Positions 1 to 11,402 are shown, numbered from the stretch's first letter. The stretch: DNA of 64,000 nt from Piscinibacter defluvii (GCF_004011805.1 NZ_RCHJ01000004.1:62001-126000); one strand, 5' to 3'. The notes: a model not told the origin generated them from the letters alone. Numbers and translations: made by a program.

Positions 1-318
1 CGTCAGCAGCCGGCCCATGCTGGGCGGCAGGCCGAGCACGATGCGGCCGGCAGCCTCGTCGCGGCTCGCGCTGACGTCCTCGCGGGCGCGCGCCACCAGT
101 TGCAGGATGGCCACCGCATGGTCGAACAGCCGCTTGCCCGGCTCGGTGAGCAGCACGCCGCGGCCGGTGCGCTGCAGCAGGTTGACGTGCAGGTCGGTCT
201 CGAGCAGGCGCACCTGGCGGCTCAGCGCGGGCTGTGCGACGTCCAGCTCGATGGCGGCCTTGCTGAAGCTGCCCATCTCGGCAACGCGGACGAAGTAGCG
301 CAGCTGGGTGAGGTTCAT
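1..318 (-). CDS. LysR-family transcriptional regulator, N-terminal part (cut by window edge)
   Basis: The minus strand encodes 106 residues from an ATG at 316-318 and runs off the left edge. The protein begins MNLTQLRYFVRVAEMGSFSK and continues through AQPALSRQVRLLE, the standard LysR winged helix-turn-helix. It then enters the linker helix and the start of the effector domain (GRIVLGLPPS). The GRIVLGLPPSMGR stretch recalls Nac/CbbR-like members, but the effector domain is missing, so the ligand cannot be judged. It is divergent from comM with 58 bases between the starts. A role in controlling comM is possible but nothing in the sequence shows it. Confidence 0.93.
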   Translation of the reverse strand, partial: MNLTQLRYFVRVAEMGSFSKAAIELDVAQPALSRQVRLLETDLHVNLLQRTGRGVLLTEPGKRLFDHAVAILQLVARAREDVSASRDEAAGRIVLGLPPSMGRLLT

Positions 319-376
319 GGGGGCGTGGCGGCCAATGTAGCAGGCACAATGCCCCGCCAAGGGAGGGGAAGGACCG

Positions 377-1897
377 ATGTCGCTGGCCGTCGTCCACAGC
401 CGCGCGCTCGACGGGCTGCGCGCCCCGGCGGTGACGGTCGAGGTGCACCTCGCCAACGGCCTGCCGAGCTTCACGCTGGTGGGCCTCGCGGAAACCGAGG
501 TCAAGGAGTCGCGCGAGCGCGTGCGGGCCGCGCTGCAGACCAGCGGGCTCGAGTTCCCGGCCAACAAGCGCATCACGGTCAACCTGGCTCCGGCCGAGCT
601 GCCGAAGGAATCCGGCCGCTTCGACCTGCCGATCGCGCTCGGCCTGCTGGCCGCGAGCGGGCAGCTCGACGCGGCCCGGCTGGCGGATTTCGAGTTCGCC
701 GGCGAGCTCTCGCTGGCCGGAGAGCTGCGCCCGGTGCGGGGTGCGCTGGCGATGGCGCTGGCGCTGCGGCGCGACGACAGCGCGGCCCCGCGCGCGCTGG
801 TGCTGCCGGCCGAGAGCGCGGCCCAGGCGGCGCAGGTGGGCGGGCGCCGCGTGCTGGCGGCCACGCACCTGCTGGACGTGGTGCGCGCGCTGCTGCCCGG
901 GGACGCGGCCACCGCGCTGCCGGCAGCAGACGCCGCGGCACCGGCACCCGCCGCCCCGCTGCCGGACCTGCGCGACGTGAAGGGCCAGGCCGCCGCCAAG
1001 CGCGCGCTCGAACTGGCCGCGGTCGGCGGCCACAGCCTGCTGATGGTCGGGCCGCCGGGTTCGGGCAAGTCGATGCTGGCGCAGCGATTCGCCGGGCTGC
1101 TGCCGCCGCTCACGCACGAGGAGGCGCTCGAGTCGGCCGCGGTGCTGGGCCTGGCCGGCGCCTTCGCGCCGCTGGACTGGGGCCGTCGCGTGCTGCGGGC
1201 GCCGCACCACAGTGCCTCGCCAGCCGCGCTGGTGGGCGGCGGCTCGCCGCCGCGCCCGGGCGAGATCTCGCTCGCGCACCACGGCGTGCTCTTCCTGGAT
1301 GAACTGCCCGAGTTCGCCCGCGCCAGCCTCGAGGCGCTGCGCGAGCCGCTGGAGACCGGCCGCATCACGATCTCGCGTGCGGCGCGGCAGGCCGAGTTCC
1401 CGGCCCGCTTCCAGCTGCTGGCGGCCATGAACCCCTGCCCCTGCGGCCACCTCGGCAGCCCGCTGCGCGCCTGCCGTTGCACGCCCGACGTGGTGGCGCG
1501 TTACCAGGGCCGGCTCAGCGGCCCGCTGCTGGACCGCATCGACCTGCAGGTGGACGTGCCGGCGGTGCCGCCCGAGGCACTGGCCGCCGCGCCCGACGGC
1601 GCGCCCAGCGCGCAGGTCGCGGCGCGCGTGGCGTCCGCGCGCGAGCGGGCGCTGCAGCGCCAGGGCATGCTCAACGCGGCGCTGGCCGGCGAGGCGCTGG
1701 AGCGCCACGCCGCGCTCGACGCCGCCGGCAGCGCCTTCCTGCGCAACGCGTCGGCGCGGCTCGGCTGGTCGGCGCGCAGCTGGCACCGCGTGCAACGCAT
1801 CGCCCGCAGCATCGCCGACCTGGCCGGCAGCGACACGATCGCGCTGCCGCATCTGGCCGAGGCGATCCAGTACCGGCGCGTGCTCGCGGTGCAGTGA
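377..1897 (+). CDS. comM: ComM/YifB-family Mg-chelatase-like AAA+ ATPase
   Basis: This 506-residue protein has the full ComM layout. The N-terminal ChlI-type domain starts MSLAVVHSRALDG and includes ANGLPSFTLVGLAETEVKES. The AAA+ core has a Walker A GPPGSGKS near residue 225 and a Walker B-like LFLDELPEF. A CPCGHLGSP segment follows, and the C-terminal helical domain contains WSARSWHRVQRIARSIADL. ComM is a hexameric helicase that promotes branch migration during integration of transforming DNA; that function is known from Vibrio and Haemophilus and is inferred here. A GGGAGGGGAAGG ribosome binding site precedes the ATG. The length matches the family. Its stop lies 3 bases from the stop of the convergent dehydrogenase gene, so no terminator fits between them. 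Confidence 0.95.
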   Translation: MSLAVVHSRALDGLRAPAVTVEVHLANGLPSFTLVGLAETEVKESRERVRAALQTSGLEFPANKRITVNLAPAELPKESGRFDLPIALGLLAASGQLDAARLADFEFAGELSLAGELRPVRGALAMALALRRDDSAAPRALVLPAESAAQAAQVGGRRVLAATHLLDVVRALLPGDAATALPAADAAAPAPAAPLPDLRDVKGQAAAKRALELAAVGGHSLLMVGPPGSGKSMLAQRFAGLLPPLTHEEALESAAVLGLAGAFAPLDWGRRVLRAPHHSASPAALVGGGSPPRPGEISLAHHGVLFLDELPEFARASLEALREPLETGRITISRAARQAEFPARFQLLAAMNPCPCGHLGSPLRACRCTPDVVARYQGRLSGPLLDRIDLQVDVPAVPPEALAAAPDGAPSAQVAARVASARERALQRQGMLNAALAGEALERHAALDAAGSAFLRNASARLGWSARSWHRVQRIARSIADLAGSDTIALPHLAEAIQYRRVLAVQ

Positions 1898-1900
1898 GGC

Positions 1901-2920
1901 TCAGCCGGGCAGGCCGTCGAGCACACCCTTGCCGATCGCCTGGCCGCTCTCGATCCAGGCGTGCGCCTGGCGCAGCGTGGCCGCGCCCAGCGTGCCGAAG
2001 TGGCGCGTGCGCGTGCCCACCAGGCGGCGGTCGTCGATCGCCTGCGCCACGCGCTCGAGCAGCCGGCCCTGCTCGGCGATGTCGTCGGTCTGGTACATCG
2101 GGCGGGTGAACATCAACTCCCAGTGCAGCGACAGGCTCTTGCCCTTCAGCGCGCGGATGTCCAGCGGCTGCTTCGGGTCGTCGATCAGCGCGAGCCGGCC
2201 CTGCGGACGCAGCGCGGCCACCAGTGCGGGGAAATGCTGCTCGGTCTGCGTCAGGCTCGCCACCAGGTGCACGCCGTCGGCACCGATGCGCGCCAGCTCC
2301 TCGGCCAGCGGGCGGCGGTGGTCGACCACGTGGTGCGCACCGAGCCGCGTGACCCACTCGACCGTCTCCGGCCGCGAGGCCGTGGCGATCACCGTCAGTG
2401 CGGTGAAGCGCCGCGCGATCTGCACCAGCATCGAGCCGACGCCGCCGGCCCCGCCCACGACGAGCAGGCGCTGGCCCGCACCGCCGCCGGGAGCGACGCC
2501 GAGGCGGTCGAACAACAGTTCCCAGGCGGTGATGCTGGTCAGCGGCAGCGCGGCCGCATCGGCGAACGAGAGTGACGCCGGCTTGTGCCCGACGATGCGG
2601 GCATCGACCGCCTGGCGCTGCGCGTTCGAGCCCGGGCGGTCGATCGCGCCGGCGTAGAACACCTCGTCGCCGGGCGCGAAGCCCTGCACCCTGGCGCCGA
2701 CCGACAGCACGACGCCGGCCGCATCCCAGCCCGCGATGCGCGGTGCGCCGGGCGGCACGGTGCCCCCCATCCGCACCTTGGTGTCGACCGGGTTGACCGA
2801 CACCGCACGCACCTCGACCAGCAGGTCGTCCGGCCCGGGCTCGGGCTCCGCGACCTCGACGTCGACGAGCGCCTCCGGGTGGCTGAGGGGATGGTTCTGG
2901 AAGAAGCCGACGGCTTTCAC
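1901..2920 (-). CDS. zinc-type alcohol dehydrogenase / quinone oxidoreductase family protein
   Basis: This 339-residue medium-chain dehydrogenase/reductase starts at a GTG (MKAVGFFQNHPLSHPEALVD). The GroES-like N-terminal domain contains VRAVSVNPVDTKVRMG. The Rossmann motif GGAGGVGSMLVQIAR binds NAD(P)H. The catalytic zinc cysteine of true alcohol dehydrogenases is absent at the usual place, as in NADPH:quinone reductase-like members, so the name zinc-type follows the family rather than a visible zinc site. The product probably reduces a quinone or an activated alkene or carbonyl; the substrate is unknown. GAAAGG six bases before the GTG supports this start. It is divergent from a LysR regulator 100 bases away, the typical arrangement of a LysR-controlled oxidoreductase. 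Confidence 0.9.
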   Translation of the reverse strand: MKAVGFFQNHPLSHPEALVDVEVAEPEPGPDDLLVEVRAVSVNPVDTKVRMGGTVPPGAPRIAGWDAAGVVLSVGARVQGFAPGDEVFYAGAIDRPGSNAQRQAVDARIVGHKPASLSFADAAALPLTSITAWELLFDRLGVAPGGGAGQRLLVVGGAGGVGSMLVQIARRFTALTVIATASRPETVEWVTRLGAHHVVDHRRPLAEELARIGADGVHLVASLTQTEQHFPALVAALRPQGRLALIDDPKQPLDIRALKGKSLSLHWELMFTRPMYQTDDIAEQGRLLERVAQAIDDRRLVGTRTRHFGTLGAATLRQAHAWIESGQAIGKGVLDGLPG

Positions 2921-3003
2921 GGCAGGCCTTTCGGGGTGGATGGGATGCCCGCACTGTGCGCCGCCGCGGCCCGGCGATCCAGGCGTGCCACACTGCGCCA
3001 CCC

Positions 3004-3018
3004 ACAAACGCCATTTGT
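3004..3018. promoter_or_regulatory. inverted repeat ACAAA-N5-TTTGT, candidate LysR operator
   Basis: A perfect 5-base inverted repeat with a 5-base spacer (ACAAAcgccaTTTGT) ends two bases before the LysR ATG at 3021, in the 100-base divergent region shared with the dehydrogenase gene. It is AT-rich in an otherwise GC-rich stretch. LysR proteins usually bind such dyads and repress their own gene. Assignment is by position and symmetry only. Confidence 0.4.
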
Positions 3019-3020
3019 CG

Positions 3021-3944
3021 ATGGCCGCTGCCTCGCCCCTGTCCGTCGAGCTGCCGGCGCTGCGCCTGGCGCTGCGCGTGGCCGAGCTCGGCAGCGTGGC
3101 GGCGGCGGCCCGCGAGGGCTCGCTGCTGCCCGCCACCGCCACCGCGGCGGTGCGGCGCCTCGAGGCGGCGCTCGGCGTGCGGCTGTTCGCCCGCAGCAGC
3201 CGCGCGCTGCGCGTCACGGCCGAGGGCGAGGCCTACCTGCAGCGCGTGCGCGAGGCGCTCGCGCTGCTGGACCTCGGCGCCGGCGAGCTGCAGTCGCCGC
3301 TGCAGCAGGTACGCGGCACGCTGCGCCTGGCGGTCTCCACCGACCTGGGCACGCAGGTCATGCGGCCGCTGCTGGACGAGTTCCTGCGCCTGCACCCGCA
3401 GCTGACGCTGGAGCTGTCGATCGGCGACCGGCTGGCCGACATCGGCCGCGAGCCGGTCGATGCGGCGATCCGCTATGGCGAGCCGCGCAACGCCGGCCAG
3501 ATCCTGCGCCCCCTCCTGCCGGGCAACCGGCGCATCCTGGTCGCCTCGCCGGCCTACCTGGCCCGGGCCGGCGTGCCGGCGAGCGCCGCGGACCTGCGCC
3601 GCCACGAGGGCATCGCGCTGCGCCTGGCCGGGCCGCGCCACCGCGTGTGGACGGTGCACGACGGCCACGCCGAGATCACGCTCGAGCCGCGTGTGCGGCG
3701 CCTGGTCGACAACGGGCTGATGGCGCGCCTGTGGGCGCTCGACGGCCTGGGCATCGCGTTCAAGAGCGAGCTGGACGTGGCCGAGGACCTGGCCGCCGGC
3801 CGGCTGCGGCGCGTGCTGCCGTCGCTTGCGATGCCCTACCCGCTGGTGCTGGCGCTGGCGCCCGGCACCCACCTGACGGCGCGCATGCGTGCGCTCGGCG
3901 ACTTCCTCGCCGCGCGGCTGGCGCGCCCGGTGCGAGCCGGCTGA
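3021..3944 (+). CDS. LysR-family transcriptional regulator
   Basis: This 307-residue regulator starts MAAASPLSVELPALRLALRV. The N-terminal helix-turn-helix reads LPATATAAVRRLEAALGVRL, and the following FARSSRALRVTAEGEAYLQR is typical of the CrgA/AaeR-like LysR branch. The periplasmic-binding-protein-like effector domain fills residues about 90-300 (GTLRLAVSTDLGTQVMRPLL). It is divergent from the alcohol-dehydrogenase-family gene and so is its most likely regulator. No clear ribosome binding site precedes the ATG; an inverted repeat occupies that position. The effector is unknown. Confidence 0.92.
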   Translation: MAAASPLSVELPALRLALRVAELGSVAAAAREGSLLPATATAAVRRLEAALGVRLFARSSRALRVTAEGEAYLQRVREALALLDLGAGELQSPLQQVRGTLRLAVSTDLGTQVMRPLLDEFLRLHPQLTLELSIGDRLADIGREPVDAAIRYGEPRNAGQILRPLLPGNRRILVASPAYLARAGVPASAADLRRHEGIALRLAGPRHRVWTVHDGHAEITLEPRVRRLVDNGLMARLWALDGLGIAFKSELDVAEDLAAGRLRRVLPSLAMPYPLVLALAPGTHLTARMRALGDFLAARLARPVRAG

Positions 3945-3961
3945 CCCGCCGCGTGTGCGGG
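3945..3961. terminator. weak GC hairpin between convergent genes
   Basis: CCCGC and GCGGG arms with a 7-base loop lie directly after the LysR stop and 3 bases before the stop of the convergent glycine-zipper gene. It could act in both directions. There is no T-run, so intrinsic termination is uncertain. Confidence 0.25.
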
Positions 3962-3963
3962 CC

Positions 3964-4560
3964 TCAGCTGGCGCCGGCGATGGCGCGCAGTGTCTTGCCC
4001 TGCAGTTGCACCCGCTGGCCGACGGCCGGCGCGCTGGACTGTTCGATGGTGCGCACGCTGCCGTCGTCCATGCGCACGGTGACCTGGTGGACCACGGTGC
4101 TCTTGACCTGCTTCTCGACCTCGTGCCCGGCCACGCCGCCGCCGACGGCGCCGAGCACCGTCATCGCGGTGCGGCCATCGCCCTTGCCGAACTGGTTGCC
4201 GACCGCCGCGCCGAGCACGCCGCCGGCCACGGCGCCGACGCCGCTGGCCTCGCCCTTGCGCTTGACCGCACGCACCGATTCGACCACGCCGCAGTCGGTG
4301 CAGGCCGGCGCCGCGGCCACCTTGGCCCCCGGCTGAGCCGCCGGAACGCGTCGTTCGGCGGTCCGTGGCGCAGGCGGGGCCGCGGCCTCGAGCGCGGCGG
4401 TGCCGCCGCCGCCGGCGGGCTCGACCGGTGGGGGCATCGCCCCGCGCATCAGCATGCCGGCGCCGGCCGCCAGCGCGGCAGCGGCGAGCACCCCGCCGAT
4501 CAGCCAGGGAGTACGCGACGACGAGGCGGGCGCGGCGCCCGCAGCGGTGTCGGTGGTCAT
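3964..4560 (-). CDS. glycine-zipper 2TM domain membrane protein
   Basis: This 198-residue protein starts MTTDTAAGAAPASSS after a GAGGA ribosome binding site. One transmembrane helix occupies residues about 20-43 (WLIGGVLAAAALAAGAGML). A proline/alanine-rich periplasmic linker follows. A glycine-zipper 2TM segment (GVGAVAGGVLGAAVGNQFG and MTVLGAVGGGVAGHEVEKQ) resembles the Rickettsia 17-kDa antigen and SlyB lipoproteins. The C-terminus is a small beta-rich domain (YQVTVRMDDGS-like). Such proteins sit in the cell envelope and are linked to envelope integrity; the exact role is unknown. Two cysteines (ACTDCG) lie just before the zipper. Confidence 0.85.
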   Translation of the reverse strand: MTTDTAAGAAPASSSRTPWLIGGVLAAAALAAGAGMLMRGAMPPPVEPAGGGGTAALEAAAPPAPRTAERRVPAAQPGAKVAAAPACTDCGVVESVRAVKRKGEASGVGAVAGGVLGAAVGNQFGKGDGRTAMTVLGAVGGGVAGHEVEKQVKSTVVHQVTVRMDDGSVRTIEQSSAPAVGQRVQLQGKTLRAIAGAS

Positions 4561-4608
4561 GGGTTCCTCAACGTTCTTCGAATGACGACCGCGGATTGGA
4601 CCGCAGAC

Positions 4609-4622
4609 GAGCCGGCCGGCTC
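4609..4622. repeat. 14-base perfect palindrome in upstream region
   Basis: GAGCCGGCCGGCTC reads the same on both strands. It lies about 50 bases upstream of the glycine-zipper gene, in the 123-base gap between that gene and metH (both on the minus strand). It could be an operator or simply a chance GC palindrome. I see no clear promoter boxes in this gap. Confidence 0.25.
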
Positions 4623-4683
4623 CGCGGCATCCCCGCATCAGTCGTAACGGTCTGTGCGTATCAGAACGACAGTGAGCGAACGC

Positions 4684-7416
<2,733 letters not shown>

Positions 7417-7437
7417 CGCGGCAACCAGGTGGTGGGC

Positions 7438-7451
7438 CGCGGCTCACCGCG
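7438..7451 (-). promoter_or_regulatory. hairpin between SAH aptamer and metH start
   Basis: A perfect 5-base-pair stem (CGCGG and CCGCG) with loop TGAG lies between the riboswitch aptamer and the metH ATG, about 20 bases upstream of the start codon. It could form part of the expression platform. There is no T-run, so control of translation is more likely than termination. This is inference. Confidence 0.35.
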
Positions 7452-7463
7452 ACCTGCTGTCGG

Positions 7464-7543
7464 GTGAGCGCCGTTGACTGCGGACCCGGCGGCCCGCCCC
7501 GCCCGAGCCTGGCGACCTGGTGGTCGTCGCAACGCTCCTCGGG
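7464..7543 (-). ncRNA. S-adenosylhomocysteine (SAH) riboswitch upstream of metH
   Basis: On the minus strand the segment opens with CCCGAGGAGCGTTGC, continues with GTCGCCAGGCTCGGG and ends with CAACGGCGCTCAC. These match the conserved pieces of the SAH riboswitch (Rfam RF01057) in order. P1 pairs CCCGAG with CTCGGG, P2 pairs GCGAC with GTCGC, and the pseudoknot pairs GAGCG with CGCTC. SAH riboswitches switch genes on when S-adenosylhomocysteine accumulates and typically control ahcY and metH in beta- and gammaproteobacteria. The metH ATG begins 48 bases beyond the aptamer. Confidence 0.93.
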
Positions 7544-7552
7544 CAGGCGGGA

Positions 7553-7558
7553 ATTGTA
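7553..7558 (-). promoter_or_regulatory. candidate -10 box for the riboswitch-metH transcript
   Basis: TACAAT on the minus strand lies 9 bases before the first base of the SAH aptamer, which puts a start of transcription right at the 5' end of the riboswitch. No convincing -35 hexamer is seen at 16-18 bases. Confidence 0.45.
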
Positions 7559-7619
7559 CGGTTACCGTTTCGCCCGCAGGGATCTTGTGGGCGGCAGGAC
7601 CTTCGGCTGCAATCGTGTC

Positions 7620-8228
7620 ATGCGTCACGCCCTGCGACTCCCCTCCCTGCACGCCCCCGCCGCCCTGCTCGCCGCCGCCCTGCTGGCCGCCTGCGCCACG
7701 CCGGTGGCGCCGCCGCCCAACGTGCCGCCGCCGGTGGCGCCGGCCCAGCCGAGCAGCACCGCGCCCGCGCCTCAGCCGGTGGCGCCGACCGGTGCCTGGA
7801 CCTGGTCGCCCGAACTGGACGAGGCCGCGTCACGGCTGCGCGGCTCGCTGCGTGGCAGCAGCGTCGACGTGGTGCAGACCACCGACCAGCGCCTGTGGCT
7901 CAGCCTGCCGGCCGAGGACACCTTCGCGCTCGGCCGCTCGGCCATCAAGCCGGGCGCCGGGGCCTGGCTCGACGAGGTGGCGCGTTCGCTGAAGGGCCTG
8001 CCGCGCGCCGAGGTGCAGATCGTCGCGGCGCCGGACGCCAAGGGCGCCGGCGGCTCCGCGCTGGCGCTGGACCGCGCCTCGAGCGCACGCGACTGGATGG
8101 TGATGCGCGGCGTGCCGGCGCGCCGCGTGACCGTCTCGGCCCAGCTGCCCAAGTCGGCCAAGGCGCCGGTGTCGAACCGGCTCGAGATCCTGATCGGCGA
8201 GCGCAGCGGCGCGCCGGCCACCCGCTGA
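7620..8228 (+). CDS. OmpA-like lipoprotein between the two metH genes
   Basis: This 202-residue exported lipoprotein has a signal peptide and lipobox (LLAAALLAACATP; lipidated Cys near residue 25), then a Pro/Ala-rich linker to about residue 60. The globular C-terminal part resembles a degenerate OmpA/MotB peptidoglycan-binding domain: LPAEDTFALGRSAIKPGAG, then ALDRASSARDWMVMRGVPARR and SNRLEILIGE. It is likely anchored in the outer membrane and associated with peptidoglycan. Its stop codon abuts the stop of the convergent homocysteine methyltransferase gene (8226-8228 against 8229-8231), and its 5' end faces the metH riboswitch. Its link to methionine synthesis, if any, is only positional. 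Confidence 0.8.
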   Translation: MRHALRLPSLHAPAALLAAALLAACATPVAPPPNVPPPVAPAQPSSTAPAPQPVAPTGAWTWSPELDEAASRLRGSLRGSSVDVVQTTDQRLWLSLPAEDTFALGRSAIKPGAGAWLDEVARSLKGLPRAEVQIVAAPDAKGAGGSALALDRASSARDWMVMRGVPARRVTVSAQLPKSAKAPVSNRLEILIGERSGAPATR

Positions 8229-9272
8229 TCAGGCCGCCGCGGCCAGGCGCGCGGGGCCGCAGCAGCGCGGCCGGTAGCGGCCCACGCGCTGGGCGATCTG
8301 CGCGATGTGCGCCGGCGTCGTGCCGCAGCAGCCGCCGGCGATGTTCAGAAAACCGGACTTCGCGAACTCCTCCAGCAGCCCGGCGGTGATCTCCGGCGTC
8401 TCGTCGAAGCCGGTCTCGCTCATCGGGTTGGGCAGGCCGGCGTTCGGGTAGCAGCTGACGTAGGTGTCGCCGGCGATGCGCGCCAGCTCCTCGATGTAGG
8501 GCCGCATCAGTGCCGCGCCGAGCGCGCAGTTCAGGCCCACGGCGAGTGGCCGCGCATGTCGCACGCTGTGCCAGAAGGCACCCACCGTCTGGCCCGAGAG
8601 GATGCGCCCGGAGGCGTCGGTCACCGTGCCGGAGACGATCACCGGCAGGCGCTCGCCGGTCTCCTCCATCAGCTCGTCGAGCGCGAAGATCGCCGCCTTG
8701 GCGTTCAGCGTGTCGAAGACGGTCTCGACCAGGAACAGGTCGGCCCCGCCCTCGAGCAGCCCGCTGGCCTGCTCGCGGTAGGCCGCGCGCAGCTCGTCGA
8801 AGCTGACGTTGCGCGCCGCCGGGTCGTTGACGTCCGGGCTGATGCTGGCGGTGCGCGGCGTCGGCCCGAGCGCGCCGGCCACGAAACGCGGCTTGTCCGG
8901 CGTGGAATAGCGGTCGCAGGCGGCGCGCGCGAGCCGCGCGGCCTCGACGTTCATCTCGTGCGCCAGGTGGCCGAGGCCGTAGTCGTCCTGCGCGATGCGC
9001 GTGGCGCCGAAGGTGTTGGTCTCGACGATGTCGGCGCCCGCCTCGAGGTACTGCGCGTGGATCTGCGCGATCACGTCGGGCCGCGTGAACTGCAGCAGCT
9101 CGTTGTTGCCCTTCAGGTCCTTGGGGTGGTCCTTGAAGCGCTCGCCGCGGTAGTCGGCCTCGCCCAGCTTGTGGCGCTGGATCATCGTGCCCATCGCGCC
9201 GTCGAGCACGACGATGCGTTCGGCGAGGATGCGCGGCAGCGCCGCGGCGCGGGTGTAGTTGGGCTGGCTCAT
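8229..9272 (-). CDS. metH: homocysteine S-methyltransferase module of split methionine synthase
   Basis: This 347-residue protein is equivalent to the first module of MetH. It has the N-terminal [11 protein letters not shown] motif and the three zinc ligands of the family: a Cys in [10 protein letters not shown] (about residue 242) and the Cys pair in [11 protein letters not shown] (about residue 314). It binds and activates homocysteine for methylation by the cobalamin subunit encoded at 4684-7416. It is not preceded by a riboswitch. Its ATG is 21 bases from the stop of the GGDEF/EAL gene, so it may be co-transcribed with that gene, unlike its partner. Confidence 0.94.
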   Translation of the reverse strand: MSQPNYTRAAALPRILAERIVVLDGAMGTMIQRHKLGEADYRGERFKDHPKDLKGNNELLQFTRPDVIAQIHAQYLEAGADIVETNTFGATRIAQDDYGLGHLAHEMNVEAARLARAACDRYSTPDKPRFVAGALGPTPRTASISPDVNDPAARNVSFDELRAAYREQASGLLEGGADLFLVETVFDTLNAKAAIFALDELMEETGERLPVIVSGTVTDASGRILSGQTVGAFWHSVRHARPLAVGLNCALGAALMRPYIEELARIAGDTYVSCYPNAGLPNPMSETGFDETPEITAGLLEEFAKSGFLNIAGGCCGTTPAHIAQIAQRVGRYRPRCCGPARLAAAA

Positions 9273-9293
9273 GCCCGGATTATCCGCGCCGCG

Positions 9294-11402
9294 TCAATGC
9301 AGCGTGGCCGGCTTGGTTTCCTCGAACAGCGAGGCGCGGAATTCCATCGCGCGCGGGCCGTCGTCGTTCATGGCCCACAGCGCCAGTGCCTTGGCCGACA
9401 TCGGCTTGGCGAACAGGTAGCCCTGCAGCTCGTCGCAGCCCAGCGAGCGCAGGATCTGCGCCTGCGCCTCGGTCTCCACGCCCTCGGCCACCACCTTGCG
9501 GCCGAGCGCCTGCGCCAGCTTGACCACCGCGTCGACCACCGCGCGCGCGTCGGCGCTGGTCTCCAGGTCGAGCACGAAGCTGCGGTCGATCTTAAGTTCC
9601 TCGGCCGGCAGCTTGCGCAGCATCGCGAAGTTGCAGTAGCCGGTGCCGAAGTCGTCGATCGAGATGTGCACGCCGACCTTGGACAGCTTCTCGAAGATCT
9701 GGCGCGTGCCGTCGGCATCCTCCATCGCCACCGACTCGGTCACCTCGCAGGTGATCAGCTGCGGGTTCACCTGGTGGCGCTGCAGCGCCGCGGCGATGCG
9801 CTCGGGCAGGTCGCGCTGGCGCAGCTGGTGCACCGAGAGGTTCATCGCCACGCGCATGCGCAGGCCCTGGTCGCGCCAGTCGCGCGCCTGGCGGCAGGCC
9901 TCGTCGATGACCCACTGGCCGATCGTGCCGATCAGGCCGTGGCGCTCGGCGATCGGAATGAACACTGCCGGGCTGACCATGCCGCGCTTCGGGTGGTGCC
10001 AGCGCAGCAGCGCCTCGGCGCCGGTGATCGCGCCGCTGGGCGCATGCACCTTGGGCTGGAACACCAGCTCGAACTGGCGCGCCGCCACCGCCGCGCGCAG
10101 GTCGCGCAGCAGCTCGACCTGCTCGCGCGGGTCGCCCAGCATCGCGGGCTCGAAGAACGCGAAGGTGGCGCCGCCGTGGCGCTTGGCGTAGCGCGCCGCC
10201 GCCTCGGCGTGGCCCATCGCGTCGCCGGTGGCCGCGCCGCGCGGGCACATCGCGATGCCGATCGAGCAGCTGCTCGGGATCGGCCGGCCCTCGATCTCGC
10301 AGGGCTCGGCCACCGCCGCGAGCAGCTGCTGGGCCGCCGCTGCGGCCGCGTCGCGGTCGATGTCCGGCCACAGCAGCACGACGAACTCGTCGCCGCCCAC
10401 GCGCGCCACCTCGCCGCGCGTGTCGACCACCTCGCGCACGCGCTCGGCCTGGCGCTGCAGCAGCAGATCGCCGACGCGGCGCCCGAACGAATCGTTGACC
10501 GGCTTGAAGTTGTCCAGCCCGAGGAACAGCACCGCCATGGTCTGGCGCTCGCGCTCGGCGCGGCGCCCGGCCGCGTCGAGCCGGCGGTCGAAATCGACAC
10601 GGTTCGGCAGCTGTGTCAGTGCGTCGGTGCGCGCGGCCGCATCGAGCCGTGCGATGGCCGCCTGCAGCGCGCCGCGCATGCGCGTTTCCATCACCGACAG
10701 CAGCAGCAGCACGGCCAGCAGCGAAGCGCCCGCCACCCCGGCCAGCAGGGCCAGCGTGCCGGCGCTGGCATGGTGTTCGTTCAGCGAGACGCTGCCCAGC
10801 GGCACCTCGATGGACTGCAGCAGCAGCCGGTGGCCGCCCAGCAGCGCCAGCCCGCCCAGCAGCGCCGAAGCTCCCCGGCGCAGCATGGAGGGCAGGCGGC
10901 CGGTGCGGGCGAGCAGGCCGCCGGCGCAGGCGGCCGACGCCACCGTGCCGAAGGCGAGCAGCACACCGAGCGGCGCCCATCGCGGCGCCGGTGCCAGCTG
11001 CAGGTCGGCGACGTAGAGGACCTGGCTGCCGGTCCAGGCAGCCGCCCAGAGCAGGGCCGCCAGCACGCCGCCGGCCACGCGTGTGCCGGTCGCCCAGGCC
11101 ACGCGCAGCGCGACGGCCGAACCGGCCACGCCGAGCAGCACGCCCAGCGCGCTCAGGGCGCCGCCCGATCCCAGCGGCACCGGCAGCGCCGGCCCGGCCA
11201 GCGTGATGAAGTGCAGCGCCGCGGCGCCGGTGCCCATCGACAGCGCCGCCGCGGCCAGCCACAGGCCGGCGACGCGCCCCGAGGTGTGCGGCACGCGGCG
11301 CACCAGGTCCACCGTCACCCACACGGCCAGCACGGCCAGCGCGGCCGCGGTCGCGTCGAGCAGGGGACGGAATTGCCAGGGAACGATGTGGTCAGGCGTC
11401 AC
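9294..11402 (-). CDS. membrane-anchored GGDEF-EAL cyclic-di-GMP protein
   Basis: About 702 residues. The N-terminal 250 residues hold some seven hydrophobic helices with a GTGAAALHFITLAG segment, reminiscent of a degenerate MHYT sensor. A GGDEF domain follows (DALTQLPNRVDFD, intact GGDEF), and then an EAL domain with EALLRW, DDFGTGYCNFAML and VAEGVETEAQ intact. Both the diguanylate cyclase and phosphodiesterase active-site motifs are present. The RxxD inhibitory site before GGDEF is not conserved (DTRGEVARVGGDEF). The start is uncertain: a GTG at 11402 is chosen over a TTG at 11414, and neither has a good ribosome binding site. Confidence 0.92.
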   Translation of the reverse strand: MTPDHIVPWQFRPLLDATAAALAVLAVWVTVDLVRRVPHTSGRVAGLWLAAAALSMGTGAAALHFITLAGPALPVPLGSGGALSALGVLLGVAGSAVALRVAWATGTRVAGGVLAALLWAAAWTGSQVLYVADLQLAPAPRWAPLGVLLAFGTVASAACAGGLLARTGRLPSMLRRGASALLGGLALLGGHRLLLQSIEVPLGSVSLNEHHASAGTLALLAGVAGASLLAVLLLLSVMETRMRGALQAAIARLDAAARTDALTQLPNRVDFDRRLDAAGRRAERERQTMAVLFLGLDNFKPVNDSFGRRVGDLLLQRQAERVREVVDTRGEVARVGGDEFVVLLWPDIDRDAAAAAAQQLLAAVAEPCEIEGRPIPSSCSIGIAMCPRGAATGDAMGHAEAAARYAKRHGGATFAFFEPAMLGDPREQVELLRDLRAAVAARQFELVFQPKVHAPSGAITGAEALLRWHHPKRGMVSPAVFIPIAERHGLIGTIGQWVIDEACRQARDWRDQGLRMRVAMNLSVHQLRQRDLPERIAAALQRHQVNPQLITCEVTESVAMEDADGTRQIFEKLSKVGVHISIDDFGTGYCNFAMLRKLPAEELKIDRSFVLDLETSADARAVVDAVVKLAQALGRKVVAEGVETEAQAQILRSLGCDELQGYLFAKPMSAKALALWAMNDDGPRAMEFRASLFEETKPATLH

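Noticed and set aside
7464-7543. Cobalamin or SAM riboswitch as the metH leader
   Set aside because: The conserved pieces and the pseudoknot match the SAH riboswitch, and no B12-box or SAM-I core is present.
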